From contig JAJFPB010000001.1 of the NCBI GenBank assembly GCA_020881915.1, positions 1,240,001 through 1,304,000 on the forward strand: a stretch of 64,000 bases of DNA. Direction: 5' to 3'. Numbering within the stretch: position 1 is the stretch's first letter; each line of letters begins with the position of its first letter. Made by a program: the position numbers and the translations under genes. This document shows, piece by piece, positions 23,832 through 35,411 of the stretch. The stretch is from Paramyrothecium sp. XJ0827. Taxonomy: Eukaryota; Ascomycota; Sordariomycetes; Hypocreales; Stachybotryaceae. The notes beneath the pieces were generated by a model. That model was not told the origin of the DNA, did no database searches, and worked only from the letters and a program-made list of their open reading frames with translations.

Positions 23832-24563
23832 TCATCGCCTTCCGTGCCTCCTTTCCGTTGAGCTTCCGCCCGTTGAGCCGCATGTAGCAAGGCAGGCCAT
23901 GCAAAGAGAAGAGAATAAAATAGTCGCCCTTTCATTGCAGTTGCAACGGGAACACTGACATCTCGCTCCTCCCGGCGTATAAGTGCCTCCCGTTGCCCAC
24001 GGGCTATCATTTGTACCTGCTTCCTCGGTGTATCCTTGTTCTACAATTTGCTGAAGAAGCAGAGACTCGGAACCTGGTGGCATCATGTACACACTCGGCT
24101 CACTAGGGCTTTGCGCCTGGGTCGATCTTCTGTGGCGTCTGCTCCTATGATGACTGCTTTCTTCCCGCATTCTGTCGCGATGTTCTTGGTGCCTGCTACT
24201 GCCCTCGGCACGTTCTTGGACTGGCCCGCGGGCCCTAGCCATCGTCTCGGCGTAAGTGCTACTAGGTATGCGATGGTGAGTGCTAGCGTCTCGGGCATAC
24301 TCGCTCATCGAACTGCTCGGTTCTGGTCTTCCACTGCCAATGGGAGCGTATTGAGGGTTAGGAGTGACCTGTTGAGGGCCGACGCTATCTTGAAATAAAG
24401 AAGAGGACGCCTGTTGTTGCCCATAGTAATATGGCGCACTGCTACCATCTGAAGCTGCATTTCCAACACTCGGATTCAAGGTGTAGCCAGCGATGTCATA
24501 GTCAGGATGCCCGAGGTCGACGCTTCCACGCCGCGTTTTCCGGATCTTTCTTCGGGAAGACAT
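23832..24563 (-). CDS. Disordered protein with C-terminal C-x-C-x2-C-x-C-x11-C-x2-C motif (family member 1)
   Basis: Single exon of 243 aa from the Met at 24563 (MSSRRK); an in-frame Met at 24593 is possible. Most of the protein is low-complexity: Ser, Gln, Pro, Arg and His rich, likely disordered. Residues 201-226 hold a compact cysteine cluster (ARCQCSRCNCNERA, then an 11-residue spacer to CMAC) that could bind one or two zinc ions. A basic tail of about 17 residues follows. A TATA-like tataaaat on the minus strand near 24671-24681 lies about 110 nt upstream. The same cysteine spacing occurs in two other minus-strand genes at 25592 and 30843. I do not recognise a described family; function unknown. 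Confidence 0.65.
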   Translation of the reverse strand: MSSRRKIRKTRRGSVDLGHPDYDIAGYTLNPSVGNAASDGSSAPYYYGQQQASSSLFQDSVGPQQVTPNPQYAPIGSGRPEPSSSMSEYARDASTHHRIPSSTYAETMARARGPVQERAEGSSRHQEHRDRMREESSHHRSRRHRRSTQAQSPSEPSVYMMPPGSESLLLQQIVEQGYTEEAGTNDSPWATGGTYTPGGARCQCSRCNCNERATILFSSLCMACLATCGSTGGSSTERRHGRR

Positions 24564-25591
24564 GATGTAAAGATCTGCCCAAACCAGGACCAAAAATAAG
24601 ATGAGCGTTGAGCACTGTGTGATTTCCCAAGAGCAAGCCCCAGTTGATAAAATTGACCGCAGCCAGACAAGATTTTATATCGTTGGACAACACCTTCTGT
24701 AACACTGTTTCACAGAACCACGAAGCTTTGCTAAGCGATCACTGTGATTCAGTAGATGACTGATCACTGCATTGATGTGCGACCTAACGATGATCATGGT
24801 TGAAGCTTCGCGAGGTGCACTGCAGAATAAGAACCGGTTGTAAGTACGGGGTAATGATATGGAACGTCGGCCACGGCTGAGCCTGTTTGCCACATGAATA
24901 TGCTCCTATCAACAGGATCTGACGAAGTCGCGGACTCGAATTACCCGTGATTCCACGTTGAGACCTGTGAAGTATTCCTTGCGGATTGTAGATAGATTTC
25001 AAGGTGGTGAATGTAGTAGTAGCCTGGGTATCTGAGGAACAGAAGAGTTGTGACTCAACAATTTGGCGGAGGTAAAACGTGTACGATCTTATCGTGCTAT
25101 GATGCTCGAGGGTTGATAACAAAAGAAGTTACAGTTACACTGCCAGAACCAGCCATGAGATGAGAATATCCGCTGTCGTGAATAAGAGCCATAAGGTCTA
25201 AAGCATTAAGGAAAGGCCCGTGCATGTGCAAGGATGTTTCTGACACTACAAGTTTCTACAAATTTCTTCAAGTCGAGCTTGTTTGTTTGTGTTGTTTTTG
25301 GGTGATCATGGCTTATGAGTCGCTCGGAAGTTGAACTGTCTGATGACTTTGCAGTAATGAACATATTTCATCTATGGCCTCTGTGCAGTTTCCAAAGAGG
25401 AAAATAGCAAGAACAACTGTCAAATAAGAATCGCCAATGAAGTTTTGCATCAATATCTTCATTCGTTCAAGTACTCTAGATCCGCATGGACTTTTTGGCT
25501 AGCTTGGTGGGTGCAGTTGCTAAATTGCTTGATATGACGAATTGCTATCTTTACGCCAAACCAAGGACATGTCTCGTAGAGTACCCGATGA
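24564..25591. other. Intergenic between two motif-family genes
   Basis: No domain-bearing frame. It holds the promoter of member 1 (TATA near 24675) and the 3' flank of member 2. AT-rich toward 25,250-25,450. Confidence 0.45.
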
Positions 25592-25837
25592 TTACTTGAC
25601 ATGGTTGGCAAGACAAAGGACACATATGCCACCGGTACCCCATGCAACAGGATTGCGACACTTCTTGCAATGAGGGCAAACGCATCTGAAGCGTCTATGA
25701 GACGGTACTTTACGAGGCTCGGTAGAACCGCTGGGGCTAGGTTTAGCTTCGCCCGAACCTGACGAGTTGGCTTTTTCTGACGAGCCAGATTTGTTCGCAG
25801 CGTCCGCCTTGCCGGAGGAATCTTTGTTATCAGACAT
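25592..25837 (-). CDS. 81-aa protein with C-terminal C-x-C-x2-C-x2-C-x11-C-x2-C motif (family member 2)
   Basis: The start at 25837 (MSDNKDSSGK) is preferred over the longer in-frame option because a TATA-like tatatat on the minus strand near 25941-25949 leaves a normal leader of about 105 nt. The first 45 residues are Ser, Gly, Lys, Ala and Glu rich and probably disordered. Residues 51-78 carry RCVCPHCKKCRNPVAW, then CVLC and a terminal ANHVK. The six cysteines have the same order and the same 11-residue gap as the genes at 23832 and 30843. Zinc binding is inferred. Function unknown. Confidence 0.65.
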   Translation of the reverse strand: MSDNKDSSGKADAANKSGSSEKANSSGSGEAKPSPSGSTEPRKVPSHRRFRCVCPHCKKCRNPVAWGTGGICVLCLANHVK

Positions 25838-26508
25838 AATGAAAGTGGCAGGCGTTTGAACAAAGAATAAAGGGGTAGAGGTGAACAATGGTGGTTTACT
25901 TGAATTCGAATGATCAAAGACGCTGCACTGATGGAAAGTTGCAATATATAGTCCCGCAGTAAGCAGGGTTAATTCAGAGCACAACGATAATGATGCGAGA
26001 TATATCACTCCTGGCAGACTCTGAATCTGTCCAAAACATCTACCTCGCTGCTATGTTTTTGACTCTGATTGTGGTTTGGCTCGATTGGGTTGGAAGCTGG
26101 AGCAAGATTCACAAGCACCATAATCGCTGAATTAGTGTTATTCTCTATCAGAGCAGCTGGCAAAGCTGTAACAGCTATTTGTACCGGAATGCAACTTGCA
26201 CTCAATCTGACCACTTCTCAATTGAACCAGGGACCTGTAACTGTTACTTGATTTTGGATTATTTTCTTTGGGCTACCAGCATTCATAAATAGACTCTGAG
26301 ACGATTTTGGGCGCCTACTAAAGGTTACTGTCAAACTGCTATTGAAATAATATCAAATCGCTATTAGAAAACTTTGAAGTTGCTATTAGAATACTGTAAT
26401 ATTACTATTGGGTTACTGTCAGACTGGCACAAGGATTGAACGGTTTGCAAGAATTGGCATCAAAGTTGTTCATTGATCTATCATCTATACAGGCCGCTTT
26501 ACTTCTAT
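25838..26508. other. Intergenic with a short AT-rich degenerate repeat
   Basis: Around 26330-26420 the text tgctatt followed by A/G and gaa recurs about four times at 20-30 nt spacing (after kctgtcaaac-like lead-ins). No coding signal. The remainder is the promoter of member 2 and the 3' flank of the subtilase gene. Confidence 0.45.
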
Positions 26509-29484
26509 CTAGTACTTTCCAGTGACGGTGACCTGGGGCAGGTCCCTGGTGGGCCTGTAGACGTCCCAGTTGTCAGCGTTCTTGGGGTTGCCGAATGGCT
26601 TGAGAACGGCAAAACGGAAAGTGTAAGTGCCAGGCTCGATCTGGCTACCGTTACCAAGCTTGCCGAACCACCAGTGCTGAGAAGCCGACGTAGCGGTGTT
26701 ACGAACAACGTTGGTCAGGGGGTAGGTGAAGGTCTCGTTCGGATCGTAGAAGGCAGGGTCGAAGGTGCTGACACTGCCGGAGCCAACCCAAGAAGCAACG
26801 GAACCGACGTAGCCGTTCTCGCCAACAACAGGGGGGTAGACCCATTGACGCTCAGTGAAACCAGCCCTGAAGATGTCCCAGCGGACCTGGGTAGAGCCCC
26901 AAATCAACTTCAGGAAGATCTTGGGGAAGTCCTGAGCACCGACAGAGAGGTCGAAGGAGAAGCTAAAAGACGTTAGCAGTGCGGAGGCAGAGGTGAAGAG
27001 CTGTCAAGACTTACGTCGACTTCTCCTCGAAAGGAATCTGGTTGGGGCCGGAGACAGCGTAAGGGAACCTGTTCTCGACAATGGAGCCAAGCTCGTGCCT
27101 CAGGTCACCACCAACACCTACATGTTGTTAATAATGGTCCTATTTTATGCCTTTGTGTAACTTACCGAGGTAGGGAACAGAGAGCTGCTCGCCGTTGCTG
27201 CCAGAGAGAACGACCTTGCCGCTGTACAGGGGCAGAGCAGAAGCATTCCAGCCCAGAGTGTCAGGGTTCTGGAAGCCAACAGTGACCTTCTTGGTGGCAC
27301 CGGGGGCCAGGGTGAAATCACGAGGGAGGCTGACGTTGGGTGTGTAGGTCCTGGGCCTCAGCTGCGTGAAGTCGGCAAGCCTCTTCGTGGCCAGGGTGGG
27401 GATCCACCTCAAGGTGTCAACACCGGCAACGGACTGCTGAGAGAACTTGTAGCTGACAGTCTCCTTACCCTCGTTCTTGATGGTGATATCGTGGTAGCGG
27501 TTGAAGTAGCGGGTGTCGTTGAGAGCAAACTTGTTGAACTCAAGCTGGGTGTCGTAGTTGAGGACCTTCCAGGCATCGATAAGACCGGTACCAACCTGTC
27601 CAACACTGGCGGAATAGCCGTAGTTGGTGGCAGTGCCGTCAGACCAAGGAAGAGCAGTTCCAGAAGAGATAATACGGCGGGAAAGAGCGCGTGCGAAGCC
27701 CTTTCCTTGGACGTCACGGCCACCGTGGACACTGATGTACAGTGCGGCGACACCGGCCACATACGGACAAGCCATCGACGTGCCACTGATGATGTTGTAG
27801 CCACCATCAACCCATGCTGAAAAAATGTTACCACCCGGAGCAGCCACATCTGGTTTGATCTCAAGGTTATAGAGAGTCGCCCAGCTCGTAAAAATATTTG
27901 GGCGGTTGCCTTGTGTATAAGGAAGGCCGATAGGGACCTCCTGGTCGTTGGAGAAGTCCGCGGTCACCTCCTGGCCAGCCTTGAGGGCGTCAATGAAGGC
28001 CTTTCCGGTCTCGGCCGTGATCGCAGCAATGAGACTGTCGAAGTTGGCAGTGCTAGGGGTGACAATCGGGCGGTCATCGTTGTAAATGAGAATATACTCA
28101 GCGCCAAGGGCAGCCAAGTTCTCCTGCTTGGTCTGGAACGTGCAAGTTCCACGGCGGACAATGGGGATCACACCAGTCAGGTTGCGGGTTCCGGCAGGGT
28201 ATGGCTCACAGCCGTCAGCAACAGCAGTGGGGTCCAGAGACAAAGAGACAATAGGCCAGCCCTGGACAGTAGGGGGAAACCTGTCGCTGGAGGGCAGGTA
28301 GCCCGTCTGGCTGGTCACACCATCGATGGTGGACTCGAAGGCAATGGCGGGCAGAACCTCGGTCTCGACGGAGGCGACGGCGATGACCTCCTTGCCGGAG
28401 GAGCCGCTGCTGCCGTAGAAGGGTCCCTGAGCTCCGGAGTTACCGGCGCTGATGGTGACAACGACGCCCTCCTCGACGAGGCGAGAGGCGACAACAGCCC
28501 AAGCATTGTCAGAGTAGCCATTGGCACCGCCGATCGATGCGGTGATGATGTCGACACCGTCTTCGTAAGCAGCGAGGAAGGACTCGATAAGGGTGGCAGT
28601 GTCAGTTCCTGCGGCCTGGCTGAACACCTTGTAGGCGTACAGGGTGGCCTCGGGAGCGACGCCGGTCCAGCCGTCAATCTGACCAGCAATGATACCAGCG
28701 ACGTGGGTACCGTGACCTTGCTGGTCATTGGGATCTTGATCGGCCTCCTTCTCGCCGAAGCTGGGCCAGACTATGATGAGAAGTCAATCAGTGTCCACGT
28801 CGCAAATTGACGGAGGGTACAGAACTTACAGCCATCGCCAACAAAGTCGTGTCCGCCAGCAACCTTGAATCCGGCTCCAATGCCTCCACCAAGCTGTGGC
28901 AAGATTAGAAAAAATTCCACAGCAGAAACCATGCTTGGGAATTACTCACAGCCTTGTGGTTGTACCAGATACCAGTGTCAACGACACCGATCTTGACGCC
29001 CTTGCCGAAAATGCCCTGAGCGTGGAGCTTGTTCACGCCAGTGACATTGTGAGTCGTGTAGTTTGGCGCATCAGCCAGGCTTGCAGACTTCTCGTTGAAG
29101 GTGGGCAGAAGCTCCACCTGCTCGTTGGGCCACACACGAATGACGTCGGGGAACAGGCTGAGCTCGTCCTCGGTGAAGCTGTCGGTCTCGATGCTGGCAC
29201 CGTGGAAGACGTTGCTGTCAAAGGTCTTGACGACGGTGATGCCATCTTGGTTCTCGACAGCCTGGCGGCGACGCTTGGCCGTGCCCTAGAGACATGTTAG
29301 TACACTGATAACGAGCCCGAGAGCATCAATTGAGGGGACAACGCACGGGGCGGTACTCAAGAATGAAGCTCTTGGCGACACGGACGGCCGAGATGTCGGC
29401 AGGCGCGTCATCGCGGCGGTCAATGGCGACGGCATTGACACCTCCAAGAAGGGCCAAGCCCGACGCGATGGTAGAGAAACGCAT
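26509..29484 (-). CDS. Secreted subtilisin-like serine protease with PA insert (S8, Vpr/C5a-peptidase type)
   Basis: Six exons: 29484-29347, 29285-28950, 28893-28830, 28770-27166, 27117-27015 and 26962-26509, giving 899 aa. Signal peptide about residues 1-19 (MRFSTIASGLALLGGVNAVA), then a propeptide. The S8 triad is visible: Asp in GVVDTGIW (about 149), His in GHGTHVAG (about 199) and Ser in GTSMACPYVAG (about 510). Between His and Ser lies a protease-associated insert. The C-terminal 350 residues carry an Fn3-like domain typical of Vpr and C5a-peptidase-like subtilases. All six exons join in frame with consensus sites. It is secreted and probably acts in nutrient acquisition or host interaction. 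A TATA box (gatatataag, minus strand, near 29582-29592) lies about 100 nt upstream. Third-position GC is high, which also opens long spurious frames on the opposite strand. Confidence 0.92.
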
Positions 29485-30842
29485 GTCGTCAGATCACGGC
29501 TCCAAGTCTGAAGACAATTGTATTCAGCCTCTGAGAGGATGGGCTATCCGTAGACCTACCGGAACATTCGTTGGCTCCCACACCTTATATATCTCTGCCC
29601 TCAAGGCCTCGGCCCAGCCGCCTCGCGTGCAACATCGCATCCGGGCCGGCCAAGGGTCCCACAGACCGCACAGCGCCATTCCTAGATCTTTCTCTTCTCT
29701 TGTCCCGATCTAGAAGCTCTTGCTCTAGTTCGCGGCGGCCGGCCAATCCGCTTGCGGTATGTGCGAACCATGGGCCTCATTGCACCCATGCAAAGACGTG
29801 ATTTCTATGCTCCCAAGATGTAACAGGAAGCTCGACAACTGCAGCGAGAATTGGCCTCTTCTCGGCCGCTGCGCTAGTTAATGCGGCTTGGGGGGCGTTG
29901 TGTCCTGCCAAGACCTCGTCGACCTTCCCGAATCAACCAGGACTGCAAAAGAGCCCCAGCTATTGCGCGGGGCAACGTGCATATAACGACAGACTGGGCC
30001 TCGACTGGCCTAGGTAGCATTCTGTCATAGCGCGCGAAATGGTGCATGGGGTTACATTGCCAAAAGATGCAATGCATGCCGTTTGTCTTGCAATTTTCAA
30101 TAGTCCCAGAGGCAAATATGCAGCAGTGCTCGGGACGCGGAGTTCGCCCCTGGATCTTTTGAAGGTGTGTTCCGTTCCGGCAATCGGACAATTCCGACTG
30201 GGGTGGTGGATTGACGCAGGGAAGGATAGATAAGACGGAGCAGGGGTTGTCATAGGCCAAGACTAGGACTGCACGGAAGCCTCCGAGCGAGCATGGGCTT
30301 AACCTTGATGGCTTGTGTGTGTGAGCTTCGCATGACTCGACATACGGGTTAGACAGCCAAGCCCCAGAGGATCGAACGAAAGAACCAGGTTACATTAGTC
30401 GCTTGAGCTCTAGGTGAGCCGAATCTTGTCATTTGTGTTTTCATGACGAGTCCATTTCAGTTTGAACCTCGCCCATTCTACGGTGGCCGCCCGGGTTATG
30501 CATGCATGGCACTAGGACCACTGTCGAGTGTGTCTTGGCTACGGTGTCCAAATGTGTTCATTATTGAGGACTATCCTATTTTACATGTTGCTCCAGGTCT
30601 CTCCATTATGACAACCAAGCTGTGTTACGCGGAAGATTGATGCTGGGCGTAATAGCCACTGCTTGCGATGCTGATGCTCCAAGAATTCCATCGCGGAACC
30701 GAGCAACCTGGAAGAAGCAAAACCACAATGCTCTAGATTTTCCGTGACTGAGAGTTGAGCTGTTGGAGAAAGAAGAAGGAACGTTGGGAATCGGCGAAGA
30801 TCTTACGACTTTACCGTGAGCTAGGCTTGCTCTGCAACAAGA
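29485..30842. other. Intergenic with one arm of a dispersed inverted repeat
   Basis: Contains the subtilase promoter and, at about 30142-30202, a segment repeated in reverse orientation at 39160-39220. No gene recognised. Confidence 0.45.
30142..30202 (-). repeat. Dispersed inverted repeat, copy 1
   Basis: The reverse complement of this segment matches 39160-39220 over about 60 bp with two visible mismatches (it includes ggaattgtccgattgccgg). Similarity stops abruptly on both sides. Probably a fragment of a dispersed element; no coding potential seen. Confidence 0.8.
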
Positions 30843-31031
30843 CTATGTATGTTGCTTATCGCAGAACTTGCAACGCTTGGTACTGGCATCTTCAATAGAG
30901 CTATTGCAAAAGCATTTTGCACACTTGCAGCGATTATCGCTGGGCTTCTTATTGGGGTCGATGGGTGCAATCTTTCCGTGGGCTTGACCATCCATGGAGT
31001 TACCCTTACCCTGACCGGTGGTCTCAGACAT
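30843..31031 (-). CDS. 62-aa protein with C-terminal C-x-C-x2-C-x-C-x11-C-x2-C motif (family member 3)
   Basis: A short single-exon gene starting MSETTGQGKG. The N-terminal 33 residues are polar and probably disordered. Residues 34-62 carry NRCKCAKCFCNSS, then 11 residues after the fourth Cys, CKFC and the ending DKQHT. Cysteine order and the 11-residue gap equal those of the genes at 23832 and 25592. The C-terminal His three to four residues after the last Cys is shared with member 2. Likely a small zinc-binding protein. At this length chance frames are possible, but the shared motif makes it credible. Confidence 0.6.
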   Translation of the reverse strand: MSETTGQGKGNSMDGQAHGKIAPIDPNKKPSDNRCKCAKCFCNSSIEDASTKRCKFCDKQHT

Positions 31032-31994
31032 GACTGCGGTTTGTTTGAGGTTTTGGTGAAAGTGAGTTCAGTTACGAGTTTATTGAGTTTGCTGATGCAA
31101 ATACCGATTTGCGGTGAAGTTCTTCGCTGCGCGTTATTGTCTGGACAGTTTGTGACTGGTTATGTTTTGGATTGAGAAGACATCTGCTGTCAAGGCCTGG
31201 CGTTAAATATTGGGTCCAAATTCTTACATTGTCTGCCGTGAAACACTGAAAATTGGTTGGCCGGTGCAATTCATGTTTGGTACAGCGTCAATACTCTATG
31301 ATCACGCACTTTCCCAGAACACTGGTCCTTGAATCCAGTTCTACGGTGCAGTTGATCACTGTGAAGCTGCTCAGATGAGTGAACTGTGAAGAACATGCGG
31401 CTTTTCACTACTACTCTTATGGACAGTACGTGAGTCGGCTGTCTGTCTTTACCCAGTGACCTCGCTTTTTGTTGCCGTTGTTATGTTCCAAGCAAGACTT
31501 CTATGAGAACCTTCAAGAATACCAAATAAATTATAAGCCTTCGGAAGTCGACCAATCCGCAGTATTTGTTGTCTAAAACTGTGTTAATCTTCAGCATAAA
31601 AGAAAAGGTCTTCCAAGACCTGCTGAAAAGGATATTCTAGAGCTTCATCTGCAAAATTCAATATAATTACAAGACCGTTGGTGAAAAGGTTAACTTCCCA
31701 GAATACTGAAGGAATCTAATGTATAACGTTCAAAAGCGTACAGAAGTGTCTCAGCCATGACAAAACTTGTGGTCAAGTCATGGATAGGGGACTAACTTGG
31801 AACCTCTTGTTGTCTAATTGAGGCCAAATCCAGTGCCTGACAAGGCAGACATGATGCGAATGATGAAGGGCTCTCCGCTCTCAATATTTTGCGCCAATGT
31901 GTTTTTCCTGCTCTGGGCAACAAGCTTACCGCTCTGGCAAGTGGCTTGTTTGCAAACTACTACTACTCCTAGCAGCACACCCACCGTATTTTAA

Positions 31995-32089
31995 AAGGAA
32001 TAAAACAGTAATATCACCGTTTTAATCGCTAAAAAGACTACCATTATACTATTCGGTGATCAAAACGGTGATGTTAGCGTTTATTCCTG
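31995..32089. mobile_element. MITE-like inverted-repeat element
   Basis: The left arm (aggaataaaacagtaatatc and onward) and the reverse complement of the right arm (aggaataaacgctaacatc and onward) match over about 33 bp, sharing atcaccgtttt. The loop is about 25 bp. Size, AT-richness and terminal inverted repeats fit a miniature inverted-repeat element. No clear target-site duplication was seen. Confidence 0.5.
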
Positions 32090-32249
32090 ACAAGACACCA
32101 GGATTGGGCTCGCAGAGTAAGTAACGTTCTTGGCCAGTCAAATTATTGCATCAGTCTCAAAACTTGATATATGGCGAGACGGATGTCTCAAGAAAATCCT
32201 TGTATATATTCATCCACGACGACGAGTTTCTACTCTAGGCGGTATTCCA

Positions 32250-33030
32250 TCTGGACGACATATCGCTATTCAACCGATGTTTGAGGTCTACACTCTGAGG
32301 CCATGCACGCCTCCTGCATGCCTCCTTCTCGTCCTTCTCGTCCTTCTCGTCCTTCTCTCGTCGTACCTTGTCATCTGTACCTCGAAGAGATTCTCCACGC
32401 CGAATCAAAACCAGGGAACATTTTGTTCTGTGATAGCCACTAATGGACCTTTACCTATAACAGGAAGATCCCATTATTCTCGAACACAATGACCGGCAAG
32501 CGACGCAGCGACCAGTTCTGCTGGATACAGAAATTCTACTCATCGACTGCAGACGCTCTGCTCTAAACCCCACGACAACTTGGAGCGTCTGGCCATGATG
32601 GAGGCTGTCGTTGGTATCGCGTCGAGTCGTACCTTGTTCAGGCCCTGAAGCAAAACGTCCTCAACAAACGGTGACTCTCCCCTTCGCTGACTACCCCGGC
32701 GCCGCGGTAACGACCGGCGCCCGTACACCGCAGAATGGTCCCCCCAACCAACATGAGATCCCACGGCGGGGACTACCGGGTATCTGGGCGATAATCTACT
32801 TGCCTTACCCCCCTAGGTGATGTCCTGAATAAGGCATGGCGTCGTGGCCCATCAGAGCTTTCCATTCTTTGCTTGCATTGTTAAAAGCCTTCGTCTTTAT
32901 GAGGTCCTGTTACAGTGAACATGGACGCGAAAATCGAAATCAAGCAAGCATGCGCATCAAGAACCCTTACAAGTATCTGTATGTCGAAGAAACAGATACG
33001 CTCAAAGCATGCAGCTGGGGAAGCGAAGGG
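32250..33030 (+). pseudogene. Kinase-like pseudogene fragment, copy 1 (degenerate)
   Basis: This segment aligns by eye, over most of its length, with the reverse complement of about 51130-50280. It includes shared stretches such as cacgacaacttggagc and catctgggcgataatc-like text. Near 32395-32420 one frame reads HAESKPGNILF, resembling a protein-kinase catalytic loop (HxDxKPxNIL). Frames are broken by stops and indels. Treated as a dead duplicate. Confidence 0.55.
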
Positions 33031-34521
33031 GTGACCATGACCATTACCATCGTCATCATCCCCACGGCAGCAAAGAGTGGAATCAGGGAACTTCAGACAG
33101 TGGCTCACATGGTTTGAGCAGCACAGTAAGGGTATCCTCGATTTAACAACCAACTCCCAGCGACGACATGGAACTGGGACTGTGGCTGCTCCTGGACCTC
33201 CCTGGTCTTCCGATTGCCGTTTCATTCTCGTTTGACGCCTTGATGCGATGCGTGCTCCTGCGGCGGCCGAAATAATGATGCTTCACTGAGGAGGGGGCCA
33301 ATTATATAGGGATTGTGGATGGGGCGTATCTCAGCGAGGCCATACGCACAAAGGACATCGAGGGTGGGCTCGTCTTCATGAAGAGGCTGTAAAAAATGAC
33401 AGTGACGCCGAGGATGATGATGATGACGATGAGGATCAGCAGCGTCAAGCAGCAGACCACCAAAAATTTTAAGGCAAAGAGACCGGACACTCAATTTTGA
33501 GCTCGATTCCAGTAAAACGCCCTTGATGATTAAACAAAGCATCCAACTGTGGGAGTTCATAGAGCCAATCCCGACTGCTTGGCTTGGTATACTCCTCCTG
33601 CATGGATGTTTCTGGGTGATGGGATTCACTATCCAGCGTCAGGAAGTCCAACCTCCTTGTTAACGGCGGCAAAAAACCCCATGCGGCACCGAGGATTTTC
33701 AGTTTGACTAAAAGGTTGTTGTCGGCGATGACAGTGATGATGGCGATGTCTCGTGCATTATCTGACTCTGCCAACAATCAGACGACTTTCGAGTGGAGAT
33801 TGGTAGACGTGGAGGCCTTTGGAATCAATCTCGAAGCCCACGGTCCCAACGGTGGGGCCCCGCCATCTTGTTGCTTGTTTCCAAATACGTCTCAGCCTTG
33901 TCATCCCGGCTCGGCTATTTCACCATTCCGGGAATCAACTACAGCCCGATGATGCTCAAAGGGGATATATCTCGCTCACTTTTCGATCCGCGATTTGTGC
34001 CGAAGGCAGGGCGGTCGCCTCCTAATGCCTGCTTGCTCACCTCGCGCTTACGGTAGTATCATGGACGGCCATCAATGCGCCAGTTTCTGCTACGATCGGT
34101 CGGACACCCTCGGACATTGTCTTCTGGGGAGGGTTTGCATTCGTCAGCCCCAGGCGTTAAGAGCAAAGGGAACGGAGATGTAATAATACGGCCTGTTATC
34201 ACAAATCAAACCAAGTTGGATCACTCCCAGTTAAGACATGGTCTGACGTCGCGAGCGCGGTGCGCAAACAAGCATCTGCAGCCTGCCGTGCAATGTCAGC
34301 ATGATTCCAAAGATGCTCCATCAACACCTTGTTTACACATTCTGAACATTCACAACGCAATGCGAGGCTTTTCAAGTCCGTTCTATAAAGCCCTGCCCAA
34401 TGTCTTCGAAGTCTGTAGCTCATCGGCAGCATCCTCAGTTTCACTATCATCACTAAAGTGTCTTCACACCTACTCTTCACCAACAGAATTCCATCCTCTA
34501 TAGCAACAACATCAATTCGCG

Positions 34522-35411
34522 ATGTCTGGAAAAGCCGTGCTCTACGATCTCCCTTCCAAGGGACCCAGAATCACTTGGACCCTTAACGCCTGGAAGGGTC
34601 GCTTGGCCCTCAACTTCAAGGGCATTGACTACCGCATGGAATGGGCAAGGACACATGCCTGGCCTATGCCGAAGACCGATGGCTGACTGTGAAACTTAGC
34701 TTGAATACGGCGAGATGGAGCCTACTTTTTCTCCTCAGTAAATATCCCGTCTTTTGTGACACCATGCTCGGTCCCCTGCCGTTGGATCTGTTTGAACTAC
34801 GATTCGTGTGTGCCATTCGCTAACTCGCCCTTCTTTCCAGCCTCGAAGCCAACAAGGAGGGCTGGCCCTACACCATCCCAACTGTCCAGTTCCCCGACGG
34901 CAAGTGGGTCATGGACTCGCGCAAGATCGCCGACGAGCTCGAGCGCCGCCAGCCTGAGCCTTCCCTGCGCCTTGACTCTCCCAAGCTCGACAAGGTCGAA
35001 GACCTCGTCAACCAGGCCTTGAACGCCATCCTACCCAACGGCGCCCACCGCGTGCCCACCCGGATCCTCAACGACGCCTCCGTCGACCACTGGGTCAAGA
35101 CCCGCACAGCCGCCCTCGGCGTCACCTCCCTCGCCGACTTTGAGCGTGAGAAGGGCGGTGCGCAAGCCTTCGAGGCTGCGGTGCCCGTGCTGCTCCAGCT
35201 AACCACTCTCCTCAAGGAGAATTCCGAGGGTCCCTTCTTCGACGGCAAGGATGCCGGCTTTACGGACTTCATCTGGGTTGGTTTCCTGGTCTTCCTGAAA
35301 CGCCTGGGCGACGACGCCTATGAGGGCGTCATCAGCCGCACTGGCGACCGTGCTGTGCACGAGAAGCTGCTGGTGGCTTCTGCTCCTTGGCTCGAGCGGA
35401 ACTCGGAGTAG
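34522..35411 (+). CDS. Glutathione S-transferase-like protein
   Basis: Three exons, 34522-34644, 34700-34737 and 34841-35411, give 243 aa. The N-terminal thioredoxin-like domain reads VLYDLPSKGPR, then DYRMEW, LEYGEMEPTF, the cis-Pro region YTIPTVQF and DSRKIADELE. The all-helical C-terminal domain follows, with FTDFIWVGFLVFLKRLG. This matches the fungal GST group related to UstS and Ure2-like proteins; the catalytic residue is not obvious. The first intron (34645-34699) has a GC donor (GCAAGG) instead of GT, with a CTGAC branch and TAG acceptor. It is needed to join WLEYGEM in frame. A TATA box tctataaag at about 34382-34390 is about 135 nt upstream. Confidence 0.85.

Larger units (their letters stand above)
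31032..34521. other. Long gene-poor stretch with MITE-like and kinase-like relics
   Basis: No intact gene. It holds a roughly 95-bp inverted-repeat element (31995-32089), a degenerate kinase-like segment (32250-33030) with an internal 9-bp tandem repeat (tccttctcg, near 32324-32358), a short gat-rich microsatellite (33412-33440) and the GST promoter (tctataaag near 34383). Confidence 0.5.

Noticed and set aside
27911..28810. Long plus-strand frame of 299 codons inside the subtilase gene
   Set aside because: Antisense shadow caused by high GC at third positions. The minus strand carries a full, motif-bearing protease.
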